Source: a virus
Virus record (IMG/VR): IMGVR_UViG_3300032092_000034
Location: 1-56,587 of that record
Length of the DNA: 56,587 nt
Strand: one strand, 5' to 3'
Shown here: in pieces, positions 19,955 through 26,923 of the stretch
Layout: every line of letters begins with the position of its first letter
Numbering within the stretch: position 1 is the first letter of the stretch
The notes under the pieces: model-generated
What the model was told of the DNA's origin: nothing
Database searches by the model: none
The model's input: only the letters and a program-made list of their open reading frames with translations
Position numbers and translations under genes: made by a program

Positions 19955-20533
19955 ATGAATGCAAAGCAAAACTTCGTGGTTAAGTCCTTCAAGGATGCCG
20001 CCATTATTTCGGCGACCCTCGGCGAGCGCATGGCAACAGTTGCCCAGTTCATCGTCACCCAGTGTCCTAATTTCTTGGATGATGTACCCAAGGAAGTCAA
20101 GGCGGAACTGCATGAAGGTTGGGCGGTTCGTTGGCAGGAACTCAATCCTGCTACGGAATACTCAACCGAATGGGTTCCCAAGAAAGGTGGCGGGTTTGTG
20201 GCAACCCTTGCCTTTGCCATGTCTTACAGTCAACAGGCTTTCGGGCAGTTGAAAAATGAGGACCCAGTAAAGCATGGCGTCATCAAGGATGTTCGGGACA
20301 AGTTCAATAAATATTGTTCTAACCGAATGAAGGACTTGAAGAAGGCGGTTCGTGACCTCAACCCTGAGACAAGAACTAGGACACAATCCGACAACTTCGC
20401 AACTTATATCGAGAAAACGATGGATAACATCAAGACACGATGCAAGAATGCGGTTGCAAGGGATGACGCAACAGCCAACGAACTTAAAACGAGAATGGCA
20501 ATACAAGCATTCATGGATACTCTGAACAAGTAA
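19955..20533 (+). CDS. Early paralogue B, 192 residues, function unknown
   Basis: The start MNAKQNFVVKSFKDAAIIS follows TGGAGAAATGCAT. The conserved block 'FAMSYSQQAFGQLKNEDPVK' and 'VRDKFNKYCSNRMKDLKKAV' aligns with paralogue A, while the N-terminal third is diverged. It ends in a helical 'RMAIQAFMDTLNK', also parallel to A (RVAVDAFWSAYNKK). The two genes arose by duplication together with their promoter, leader and upstream repeat. No enzymatic motif is visible. Confidence 0.75.
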   Translation: MNAKQNFVVKSFKDAAIISATLGERMATVAQFIVTQCPNFLDDVPKEVKAELHEGWAVRWQELNPATEYSTEWVPKKGGGFVATLAFAMSYSQQAFGQLKNEDPVKHGVIKDVRDKFNKYCSNRMKDLKKAVRDLNPETRTRTQSDNFATYIEKTMDNIKTRCKNAVARDDATANELKTRMAIQAFMDTLNK

Positions 20534-20543
20534 CCACCCTACG

Positions 20544-20578
20544 AACCCAGTCTGAGAAATCGGACTGGGTTTTTTTTC
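20544..20578 (+). terminator. Strong rho-independent terminator
   Basis: AACCCAGTC-N10-GACTGGGTT (nine pairs) followed by seven to eight T. Ends the paralogue B transcript; repeat R3 starts 13 bases later. Confidence 0.93.
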
Positions 20579-20590
20579 GTCCGTCCCTCC

Positions 20591-20660
20591 TGATGCCAGT
20601 TATATGTTGTCGCGCGGGCTAACCCAAGCGCCTATTTAGCGTTTCACGGTAGGCTGAAAT
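20591..20660 (+). repeat. 70-bp direct repeat, copy R3
   Basis: Matches R1/R2 at TGATGCCAGTTATATGT, TCGCGCG, CCAAGCGCCTAT and the end motif. It has a shorter middle (GGGCTAACCC, a small hairpin). Its 3' end CGTTTCACGGTAGGCTGAAA plus TT is repeated exactly at 21330-21351. No paralogue gene follows; the TTCCAA array does. Confidence 0.75.
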
Positions 20661-21143
20661 TCCAATATTCCAAAAGGCGATTCCAAAATTCCAACCCGAT
20701 TCCAATTTTTTGGAACAAAATAAAAAACAAAAAATCGTCAGTCGCGGCTTTGTTCCAAGATTCCAATTTATCAAAATGAGTTGGAACCGACTTTTCCTTT
20801 TAAAATCATATAGTTACGCGATTTTATTCCAATATTCCAATATTCCAAAAAGTTTTTGCGCTTCCAGAGAGTTTGACATCGAGCGAACCTTTCAGCTGGT
20901 GCAAAATCACGCATCACCCAACTCCCCAAATCACTCCCAACTTCCCGCAAAACTCATTGGAATTCTGGAATACTGGAATAAATATATTTATTCTTCTTCT
21001 ACTACTATATATATGTTATATATAGGTTTAGTATTTCTCTCATCCCTAACCAAGTTAGTACTTTTCCTTACAAATAAAAATTCCAGCCCGATTCCAATTT
21101 CACCCAATTTATTCCAATTTCAGCCCAACAATTCCAATTCCAA
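20660..21143. repeat. TTCCAA iteron-like array, candidate replication origin
   Basis: I count 14 TTCCAA on the plus strand and three in reverse orientation. Many are spaced 9-12 bases apart (ATTCCAATATTCCAATATTC). An AT-rich stretch (ATATATATG..., ~21003-21027) lies within. No convincing gene is present: the open frame across it (TTG start, low-complexity) has no ribosome site. Iterons plus an AT-rich unwinding region are the usual parts of an initiator-dependent origin; this is inference. Confidence 0.55.
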
Positions 21144-21260
21144 ACCAATCGCACCAAATTAAGAATACTTTTCCATTCTTACCAATTTATCACTTCACCA
21201 CACCCTGAACACCTGCACCAAAAGCCCACCCCCACTAGATAAAAAAGTTATAGTAAACAC

Positions 21261-21351
21261 TTGTGGTATAACTATTATGTGGTATAATACAAACAGGTCG
21301 GGGAATATCCTTAGACCGTGCCTGTTTACCGTTTCACGGTAGGCTGAAATT
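21261..21351 (+). promoter_or_regulatory. Promoter and structured leader L1
   Basis: TTGTGG (21261-21266), 16 bases, then TGG-TATAAT (21283-21288, extended -10). The leader opens ACAAACAGGTCGGGG and ends ACCG-TTTCA-CGGT-AGGCTGAAAT. It aligns without gaps over 60 bases with leader L2 at 22.6 kb. A 7-pair match AAACAGG/CCTGTTT and the TACCG/CGGTA hairpin are visible. Possibly a cis-acting RNA regulator or protein-binding leader. Confidence 0.7.
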
Positions 21352-21375
21352 AACCTCAATCAAATGGAGAATGCA

Positions 21376-21657
21376 ATGAAAGTTAACTTTGTTTTTAATC
21401 GTTCTATGCGCAAGACATTGCGCCTTGCAACCCGCCGCCCTGCGTACAACATTGCGCACACAGACCTGACCGAGACACTGCGCCGAGACGCGTGTTTGAC
21501 TGACGATGTTCTGTTACAGAATTTAGAGTTCCTTGACCGTGGCTACGACCACGACGAGTTCATGGACATTGATAACGAATACGAGGGCTTGACCATAACC
21601 GAGCCTATGGACGAGGTAGAGCAGTTCAAGTTCTGCACTGGCTACGACGTCATCTAA
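21376..21657 (+). CDS. Small early protein, 93 residues
   Basis: The start is the ATG after TGGAGAATGCA. An in-frame ATG 12 bases earlier is part of the ribosome cassette itself. The product (MKVNFVFNRSMRKTLRLATR, ending in a very acidic 'EYEGLTITEPMDEVEQFKFC') has a basic first half and an acidic second half. No family recognised. First gene behind leader L1. Confidence 0.68.
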   Translation: MKVNFVFNRSMRKTLRLATRRPAYNIAHTDLTETLRRDACLTDDVLLQNLEFLDRGYDHDEFMDIDNEYEGLTITEPMDEVEQFKFCTGYDVI

Positions 21658-21680
21658 TTAACAATTCACGGAGAGCTGAC

Positions 21681-21845
21681 ATGAAAGAAACAGGCAAGTG
21701 GGTAGTGATTTGCTATATCCACTACGAACCAACAGGTGTGTACGGATTCTTTACCGATGAGGTAGAGGCACACAAGTTTGCGGATGACAATCCCGCTTTA
21801 TGGGATGTCTACGATGTATCAATGGTGTTAACCAAAGGAGACTGA
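21681..21845 (+). CDS. Small phage protein, 54 residues
   Basis: MKETGKWVVICYIHYEPTGV then 'YGFFTDEVEAHKFADDNPAL': a short beta-beta-alpha protein. 'GFF..E.EA..FA' is common in small uncharacterised phage proteins. Its ribosome site is the GGAG within TTCACGGAGAGCTGACATG, the same motif that ends leader L2, so the motif here doubles as a translation start region. It is closed by TGA two bases before the next ATG. Confidence 0.7.
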   Translation: MKETGKWVVICYIHYEPTGVYGFFTDEVEAHKFADDNPALWDVYDVSMVLTKGD

Positions 21846-21846
21846 C

Positions 21847-22038
21847 ATGGAATACCAAGAACTGATAAACAAGTTAGAGAATTTGCAAGCCCTCATGGGT
21901 GAGATTGCAATTGCGGATTTTGCTACCGCACACGACCTAGCCCTACCTGAAACATGGTTGCGTGTGGAGAACTACATCACTTACTTAAAACAATACAAGG
22001 AGGCAACATGGGATACCGTTCAAACATTGCGTACATGA
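21847..22038 (+). CDS. Small helical early protein, 63 residues
   Basis: MEYQELINKLENLQALMGEI... is helical throughout, slightly acidic, with no motif. AAGGAG lies six to seven bases before the ATG. It overlaps the next gene by 31 bases, which is long for this phage but supported by a strong AAGGAGG site for the downstream gene. Function unknown. Confidence 0.65.
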   Translation: MEYQELINKLENLQALMGEIAIADFATAHDLALPETWLRVENYITYLKQYKEATWDTVQTLRT

Positions 22039-22559
22039 TACTGTTCCCCAACGAGACGGAATACCTTTCGTTCTTGACCGAGGCGGCGACTCTATCCAAC
22101 CAACCCATAAACAATGAAGAAATCACGGAGGTCAACGGTAGGCAGGTGTGGGGAGATATGAGTTCAGCCTTGGCTGAAACGAAACATGGCGCAAACGCAT
22201 ATCGGCAGGACTACCTGTCATCAGACGGTGTTCAGAAGTATTTCCCTGCCATTGTGTTTCACGCTAAAGATGTGAAGTGGTATACGAGCTACCCCGATGT
22301 GCATTCGCATGAGTCGTTGATAGCTTTGGCGAAACTGTGGATTGTGGGCGGTGAGTTCTCTTACGACATTGGTGCGTATAAAGATGTTCTTATGACAAAG
22401 TGCGCCGTGTATTCCGTCAGAGTCGGCGAAGACAGAGGCGATGAAGACACGATTGATTTGGGCAGGCACGTTGCCATGTATTCCCGACCCATGTGGGTGG
22501 AGAAGCAAATCGACTTTCACGGAAGCATCAAGAAATTCCTTGACAAGGAGGATGTATAA
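22008..22559 (+). CDS. Early protein, 183 residues, function unknown
   Basis: The start MGYRSNIAYMILFPNETEYL is set by AAGGAGG five bases upstream; an upstream ATG has no such site. The pattern 'YRS.IAY.I.F.N...F..F' and 'Y..V..W...Y.DV..H...I.LA' is reminiscent of a phage family of unknown function. Mixed alpha/beta, soluble, no catalytic motif. Last gene of the L1 unit; leader L2 begins ~20 bases after its stop. Confidence 0.7.
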   Translation: MGYRSNIAYMILFPNETEYLSFLTEAATLSNQPINNEEITEVNGRQVWGDMSSALAETKHGANAYRQDYLSSDGVQKYFPAIVFHAKDVKWYTSYPDVHSHESLIALAKLWIVGGEFSYDIGAYKDVLMTKCAVYSVRVGEDRGDEDTIDLGRHVAMYSRPMWVEKQIDFHGSIKKFLDKEDV

Positions 22560-22578
22560 AAAAGATACCACAACAGCT

Positions 22579-22669
22579 TTGTTTATATGTCAAGTTATGC
22601 TATAATACAAACAAGTCGGGAAGTATCTACAAACGGTGGTTACTTACCGATTCACGGAGAGCTGAAATT
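22579..22669 (+). promoter_or_regulatory. Promoter and structured leader L2
   Basis: TTGTTT (22579-22584), 16 bases, then TGC-TATAAT (22601-22606, extended -10). The leader ACAAACAAGTCGGGAAGTAT... ends CCG-ATTCA-CGG-AGAGCTGAAATT. It has the same length and blocks as L1 (GTCGGG, TATC, ACCG, TTCACGG, GCTGAAATT), with changes between them. It is followed by the TGGAGAATGCA-ATG cassette. Confidence 0.7.
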
Positions 22670-22689
22670 TCAACCAACTGGAGAATGCA

Positions 22690-22938
22690 ATGGGAAAGAT
22701 GAAACATATTTCTATTCTGATAGACGAGGCAATGGCGGCGGGCGCACTACCCAATCCGCTCATCAAAGCGCCAACTGTCTATGTTGTTATGTGCGACGAG
22801 AAGCCTGTCGGCGTGTATGTTGACAAGCAGACTGCCGACTACGAGATGCACCTGTGCATCCAAGGCGACTACATCGAGATGGGGGTCGTATCAAAGTATG
22901 AGCTTCTCGAACTGCCTCTGACCACTCATCGTCTGTAA
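22690..22938 (+). CDS. Small early protein, 82 residues
   Basis: MGKMKHISILIDEAMAAGAL..., with a central 'APTVYVVMCDEKPVGVYVDK' beta region and 'ADYEMHLCIQGDYIEMGVVS'. It looks like a small alpha/beta fold without active-site residues. First gene after leader L2, using the conserved ribosome cassette. No family recognised. Confidence 0.68.
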   Translation: MGKMKHISILIDEAMAAGALPNPLIKAPTVYVVMCDEKPVGVYVDKQTADYEMHLCIQGDYIEMGVVSKYELLELPLTTHRL

Positions 22939-22956
22939 CATTTCAGGAAGAAGTGA

Positions 22957-23184
22957 ATGACTAATCGAATGAAACCATTGTGTGTTCGCTGTGGCGACAC
23001 ATACTCAGCCAAGCGTGCGAACGCTGGCTATCAACTATGTTTGTCTTGCGGAGAGGACGCCGCACAAACACAGCGCAAGTCGTGGTGCATTATGACCCCA
23101 CACAAGCAGGGGGCGATGTTCTTCACGGTTGACTCAGCCAAGGAACTCGCCAAAGGTATCAACAGCAAGTACACACCAGTATAG
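22957..23184 (+). CDS. Small zinc-ribbon protein, 75 residues
   Basis: C9-x2-C12 (CVRCG) and C28-x2-C31 (CLSCGED) with 'Y....AN.GY.LCLSCGE.A' match a small phage/plasmid zinc-ribbon family. The C-terminal half is 'SWCIMTPHKQGAMFFTVDSA'. Probably a nucleic-acid or protein-interaction factor. It lies just upstream of the DUF3150-like/ATPase/VWA genes. Confidence 0.72.
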   Translation: MTNRMKPLCVRCGDTYSAKRANAGYQLCLSCGEDAAQTQRKSWCIMTPHKQGAMFFTVDSAKELAKGINSKYTPV

Positions 23185-23192
23185 GAAACAAC

Positions 23193-24107
23193 ATGAACTT
23201 TGAACTTGAAAAGCCCAAGCACCTCATCAGCTTGGCGTCATCCGCTGTTATTGTTACAGTCGAGGTGAATGTATGGACTGCGACCAAGCAGGACAAAGCC
23301 ATCTCCAACGAGGTGACCACCGCCAAGCGAGCAAGCGCAGACGCAGGCAAATTCACACAGAACCTCCTCGCCAACTCGCCCGAACACAAGGCGCTTTTGA
23401 ACTATCGGCAGACCGTGTATAACTGGCTTCAGCGATGCACCTACGATTGGGCTGGGTCAGCGCGGTTGTTGCCCACCTTTCAGATTGAGAAGTTTATGAA
23501 GGAGTTGGGTGAACACAAGACAGCGTTTCAGGCACTCCTGAACGACTTCATAACGAAGTATCCCTCCATCGTGTCGGATGCGGCGTTCAAGCAGGGCGAC
23601 ATGTTCGACCGTATGCTCTACCCTGACCCCAAAGATATTCTTAGACGATTCCAAATCAAGGAGTTCATCTCTGATGTACCGAAGAACGACTTTCGTACAG
23701 GCGGTATCGCCTCTGCGATTGCAGACGACTTGCAACAACACTTCACCATGCAGACCAAGAACATCGTCAACGATGTAATGGCAGACGCAAGCGGGAGGTT
23801 GCTGGCTATCGCCGAGCGTATCAGTTCAGCGTGTTCTGAACCCGAATACAAGGACGACGGCAAGAGCAAGCGCAAGAAGATTTACGACACAACTGTGAGT
23901 CAAGCCAAAGAGATTTGCGAGACTTTGAAACACTTCAACTTAACAAACAACAGTGCATTGGAGGACGCACGGCAGCAACTTGAGGCGGCGCTTGACGGCG
24001 TTACCACAGAGGACTTGCGTGAGAGCGCATACGAGAGACGCAAGGTCAAGGACAGCGTGGACGACATGCTGAGTAAATTTAAACCACTGAGGACTTTCAA
24101 TGACTGA
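23193..24107 (+). CDS. DUF3150-like protein, 304 residues
   Basis: Helical protein with 'RQTVYNWLQRCTYDWAGSAR' and 'KYPSIVSDAAFKQGDMFDRM' followed by 'LYPDPKDILRRFQIKEFISD', fitting DUF3150. Long amphipathic helices fill the C-terminal half. DUF3150 proteins are typically found next to a CobS/MoxR-like ATPase and a VWA protein, exactly as here. The group resembles metal-chelatase or protein-remodelling machines, but the phage function is unknown. Assignment is by pattern and context. Confidence 0.62.
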   Translation: MNFELEKPKHLISLASSAVIVTVEVNVWTATKQDKAISNEVTTAKRASADAGKFTQNLLANSPEHKALLNYRQTVYNWLQRCTYDWAGSARLLPTFQIEKFMKELGEHKTAFQALLNDFITKYPSIVSDAAFKQGDMFDRMLYPDPKDILRRFQIKEFISDVPKNDFRTGGIASAIADDLQQHFTMQTKNIVNDVMADASGRLLAIAERISSACSEPEYKDDGKSKRKKIYDTTVSQAKEICETLKHFNLTNNSALEDARQQLEAALDGVTTEDLRESAYERRKVKDSVDDMLSKFKPLRTFND

Positions 24108-24333
24108 CCTAGAAATCTTCTTAGCCATTCTGAACGGCGTACTGCTGTTCGTTTGGCACAGAGAACACGACAAACGCACGGAGTTAAACCGTGTAGTAAG
24201 TATGTTTCACATGTTGATTGAGCGCATCGGCATGGGTCACGCCACAGTAGTGAAGCTCAACGACGAGCAGTTCACTATCAAACCCACAGAGGCTGGCATC
24301 AAAGCGGCTTTTGAACAAATCACCTTACCCTGA
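24100..24333 (+). CDS. Small membrane-anchored protein, 77 residues
   Basis: Residues 4-18 (LEIFLAILNGVLLFVW) form one membrane helix; the remaining 55 residues are soluble ('HDKRTELNRVVSMFHMLIER', 'NDEQFTIKPTEAGIKAAFEQ'). It overlaps the DUF3150-like gene by eight bases and precedes the ATPase, so it is probably co-translated with them. It could tether the complex to the membrane; that is inference. Confidence 0.65.
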   Translation: MTDLEIFLAILNGVLLFVWHREHDKRTELNRVVSMFHMLIERIGMGHATVVKLNDEQFTIKPTEAGIKAAFEQITLP

Positions 24334-24353
24334 ACAACTAACTGGAGAATGCA

Positions 24354-25460
24354 ATGAGCAAAATCAATTTCACCCCAATGGTTTCCATCGACGAAGCCAA
24401 GTCCATTATCGGTGCTATCGGTAATGAAGTTACATGTATCTTGGTGTCTGAGCCAGGTGTTGGCAAGTCATCCATCCTTTCAGGGTTGGCTGAAATGAAC
24501 GGCGACCAATGGCGCAAGGTTGGGGACAACTTTCCCGCAGACAAGTATGACTACATCTACATCGACTGCCCTGTGAAGGACATGATGGACATTGCGGCAT
24601 CAATCCCCAATCATCAGAGCAAGTCTCTTGAGTACTATGTGTCATCGTTGTTCAAGCTCGACAATGGCAAGCCCAAGGTCATCATGGCAGACGAGGCGTT
24701 CAAAGCGCCCAAGCTCATGCAGATTATCTACACTCGGATGTACTTGGAGAGAACAGTCGGCGATACACCGTTGCCTGCTGGGTCTATCGTGTTCGGTACA
24801 AGTAACAACGCATCGGACGGCGTGGGCGACAACTTGCTCAGTCATGTGGGCAATCGTGTGTGTATCTTGAACATGAGCAAGCCGAACCATGAGGAATGGT
24901 TGCGTTGGGCAGGCAAGAATGGTATCTCTCGCTTGACTCGGGCATGGGCGGCTATGAACCCACGAGCATTCAAGTCTTATCTTGACTCAGACCAACAAGA
25001 CAATCCATACATCTTCAAGCCAGCGTCTACGAACAAGCAGTTCGTATCTCCTCGGTCATTGGCGAAATCATCTGTTGTTATTGAGCGCAAGCACAAGTAC
25101 ACGGAGAACGGCATGATGGTTGCGTTGTCAGGCATCGTTGGTGAAGCGGCGGCTAAGAGCATGGCGGCGTTCATTGCGGTAGAGGACAAGCTCTTGAAGT
25201 ATGAGGATGTTCTCAAAGACCCGACCAAGGTGGCAGTCCCCGACGAGGTGGCAGTACTTGTTCAGATGTTGTTTGAAGCCATTGACAACATAGAGACTCA
25301 GGATGCCCTGAACAGCTATATGGAGTTTGTCAACCGTATCAAGCACAGCGAGATTCAGACAATCTTCTTCACGATGATGATGCGTACCAAGCCTCGCGTT
25401 GCGCGTTACAACCAACAGCTGAGTACTTGGGCGGCGGCTAACCACATCTACATGGGCTGA
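24354..25460 (+). CDS. MoxR/CobS-like AAA+ ATPase, 368 residues
   Basis: Walker A 'SEPGVGKSS' (32-40, K38), Walker B 'VIMADEAFKAP' (D113, E114) and sensor-1-like 'IVFGTSNNASDG' are all present. The arrangement fits the MoxR/CobS branch of AAA+ proteins, which work with VWA-domain partners. ATP-driven remodelling of a protein partner is the expected activity. Conserved ribosome cassette before the start. The VWA partner is encoded ~250 bases downstream. Confidence 0.82.
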   Translation: MSKINFTPMVSIDEAKSIIGAIGNEVTCILVSEPGVGKSSILSGLAEMNGDQWRKVGDNFPADKYDYIYIDCPVKDMMDIAASIPNHQSKSLEYYVSSLFKLDNGKPKVIMADEAFKAPKLMQIIYTRMYLERTVGDTPLPAGSIVFGTSNNASDGVGDNLLSHVGNRVCILNMSKPNHEEWLRWAGKNGISRLTRAWAAMNPRAFKSYLDSDQQDNPYIFKPASTNKQFVSPRSLAKSSVVIERKHKYTENGMMVALSGIVGEAAAKSMAAFIAVEDKLLKYEDVLKDPTKVAVPDEVAVLVQMLFEAIDNIETQDALNSYMEFVNRIKHSEIQTIFFTMMMRTKPRVARYNQQLSTWAAANHIYMG

Positions 25461-25464
25461 TGTG

Positions 25465-25635
25465 ATGAAAATTAAAGTTTATTTTGAAGCGCCAGCAGGC
25501 GCACACGAGATAGCCGAGTTCTACGATGAAGTGTTGTACATGGCGTGTGTACCCGCACTTGAAGAAAAGGCTAAGGCGCAAGGATATGTATTGACTGAGT
25601 CAGTAACTTATGACGAGGTAACAGAGGATGAGTAA
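25465..25635 (+). CDS. Small protein, 56 residues
   Basis: MKIKVYFEAPAGAHEIAEFY then 'LEEKAKAQGYVLTESVTYDE': a short alpha/beta protein with an acidic end. It lies between ATPase and VWA genes and overlaps the following micro-gene by eight bases. No strong ribosome site is visible (GGGCTGATGTG precedes), so translation may depend on the ATPase gene. Confidence 0.6.
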   Translation: MKIKVYFEAPAGAHEIAEFYDEVLYMACVPALEEKAKAQGYVLTESVTYDEVTEDE

Positions 25636-25714
25636 AGAAAGTATTGGGTTGACCGTCGTCTATGTCTTGGCGGTGGTTGTTTTGTTGTTAGATTTATTTA
25701 TTTGGAGAATGTAA
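25628..25714 (+). CDS. Micro-gene for a 28-residue membrane peptide
   Basis: MSKESIGLTVVYVLAVVVLL then LDLFIWRM: a single transmembrane helix with a Trp/Arg end. GAGG is five to nine bases upstream, and its TAA shares one base with the VWA start (TAATG). The coupling on both sides argues for a real gene, although it is short. Function unknown. Confidence 0.5.
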   Translation: MSKESIGLTVVYVLAVVVLLLDLFIWRM

Positions 25715-26913
25715 TGGAAATGACAGAAGAGGTACGCGTCAAGCGTGGGCACATTGCCATGATGAAGCATCCCGAGACAGCGTTGTACTCAGGTGTGATG
25801 ATGATGGGCGAATCGTCAGTCGAGGATTCAAAGATTACGGCATACACCGATGGCTACAACAAGCGTTACGGCAGAGCCTTTCTTGCGGAAATGTGCGAAG
25901 AGGACGCAGAGGTCAACGCACTTATCTTGCACGAGAACTTGCACATCGTGTTGCGTCATCATATCTACGGCAAAGATATGTTCATGGAGAACAAGGAGCT
26001 AGCCAACTACGCCGCAGACTATGTCGTCAATGGCATCATCATGGCAATCAAAGACAAGAAGCTGGTCAAGCTACCCGATGGTGGTTTGTACGACCCACGC
26101 TTTGACAACATGAACATGCGTCAGGTCTATAACATTCTCAAGGATGAGCAGGAGGAAGGTGGCGGAGGTGGTCAACCCGACCCGAACGGCGACCCATCCA
26201 ACGGTTCAGGAGGGGGTGAATACCAATTCGACGAGCATGACTTTGACTGCAACATGACTGACGAAGAAGCCAAAGAGATGGACAACATGATTGACCGAGC
26301 CATACGAGAGGGCGCAATCCTAGCGGGGCGACTGGGCGTTGACTTGCCACGAGCCATCACAGAGATGCTTGAGCCACAAGTCGATTGGCGCAGAGAGTTT
26401 GCAGACTATGTGTCGGCGGCATGTAAGGGCAAGGATGAGTACACATGGCGCAAGTTCAATCGCCGTATGTTGCCCAATGACTTGTTTCTACCAACTGTGG
26501 AGGACGAGACTATCGGGGAGATTGTTGTACCCATTGATACATCAGGTTCGATTGGGCAGAAGGAACTTAATGAGTTCGCCTCAGAACTGGTCTCAATCGC
26601 CGAGCTTGTTCAGCCCGAAGCGATTCGCATTATCTGGTGGGACACCAAGGTACACGGTGAACAACTCTTCACAGATAACTACGCCCAAATTGGTTCGATG
26701 CTCAAGCCCAAGGGTGGGGGTGGAACTAGGGTTTCATGTGTCTCTGAATACATAAACAAGAAGAAGATAAAGGCAGAGTGCGTTGTGGTGTTCACCGATG
26801 GCTACTTGGAGAATGATGTGGTGTGGAACATCGACAGCCCAACTCTGTGGTTGGTGACTGAGAACAAGCACTGGACACCGCCAACTGGCAAGATGGTTTT
26901 CGTTAACAAATAG
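25714..26913 (+). CDS. VWA-domain protein with putative metallopeptidase domain (DUF2201-like), 399 residues
   Basis: N-terminal domain with zinc-type H73-E74-x-x-H77 (HENLH) in a helix. A Gly/Pro-rich linker follows (~148-170). The C-terminal VWA-like domain has the MIDAS motif D275-T-S-G-S279 ('PIDTSGSIG') and 'VVVFTDGYL'. This is the DUF2201 N+C layout, related to CobT-type partners of MoxR/CobS ATPases. With the ATPase upstream it should form a metal-dependent remodelling pair. Start is the ATG joined to the preceding TAA. Confidence 0.8.
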   Translation: MEMTEEVRVKRGHIAMMKHPETALYSGVMMMGESSVEDSKITAYTDGYNKRYGRAFLAEMCEEDAEVNALILHENLHIVLRHHIYGKDMFMENKELANYAADYVVNGIIMAIKDKKLVKLPDGGLYDPRFDNMNMRQVYNILKDEQEEGGGGGQPDPNGDPSNGSGGGEYQFDEHDFDCNMTDEEAKEMDNMIDRAIREGAILAGRLGVDLPRAITEMLEPQVDWRREFADYVSAACKGKDEYTWRKFNRRMLPNDLFLPTVEDETIGEIVVPIDTSGSIGQKELNEFASELVSIAELVQPEAIRIIWWDTKVHGEQLFTDNYAQIGSMLKPKGGGGTRVSCVSEYINKKKIKAECVVVFTDGYLENDVVWNIDSPTLWLVTENKHWTPPTGKMVFVNK

Positions 26914-26923
26914 GAGATATGCA

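Noticed and set aside
18905-20660. R1-R3 repeats as a CRISPR array
   Set aside because: Copies are ~800 bases apart with genes between them, unequal in length, and there are no short unique spacers or cas genes.
20710-21162. 150-residue open frame across the TTCCAA array
   Set aside because: TTG start without ribosome site, low-complexity composition generated by the repeated TTCCAA motif, and no resemblance to a folded protein. Treated as non-coding.
18964-22670. TTCA-N8-TGAA elements as further ribozymes
   Set aside because: They contain TGAAA but no CUGANGA core or three-way junction. They are better described as short hairpins in leaders and repeats.
25702-25713. Four-residue N-terminal extension (MENV) of the VWA protein, and similar MENAM starts at 18295 and 21364
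   Set aside because: These codons are the ribosome-binding cassette itself. The ATG after the cassette is correctly spaced.
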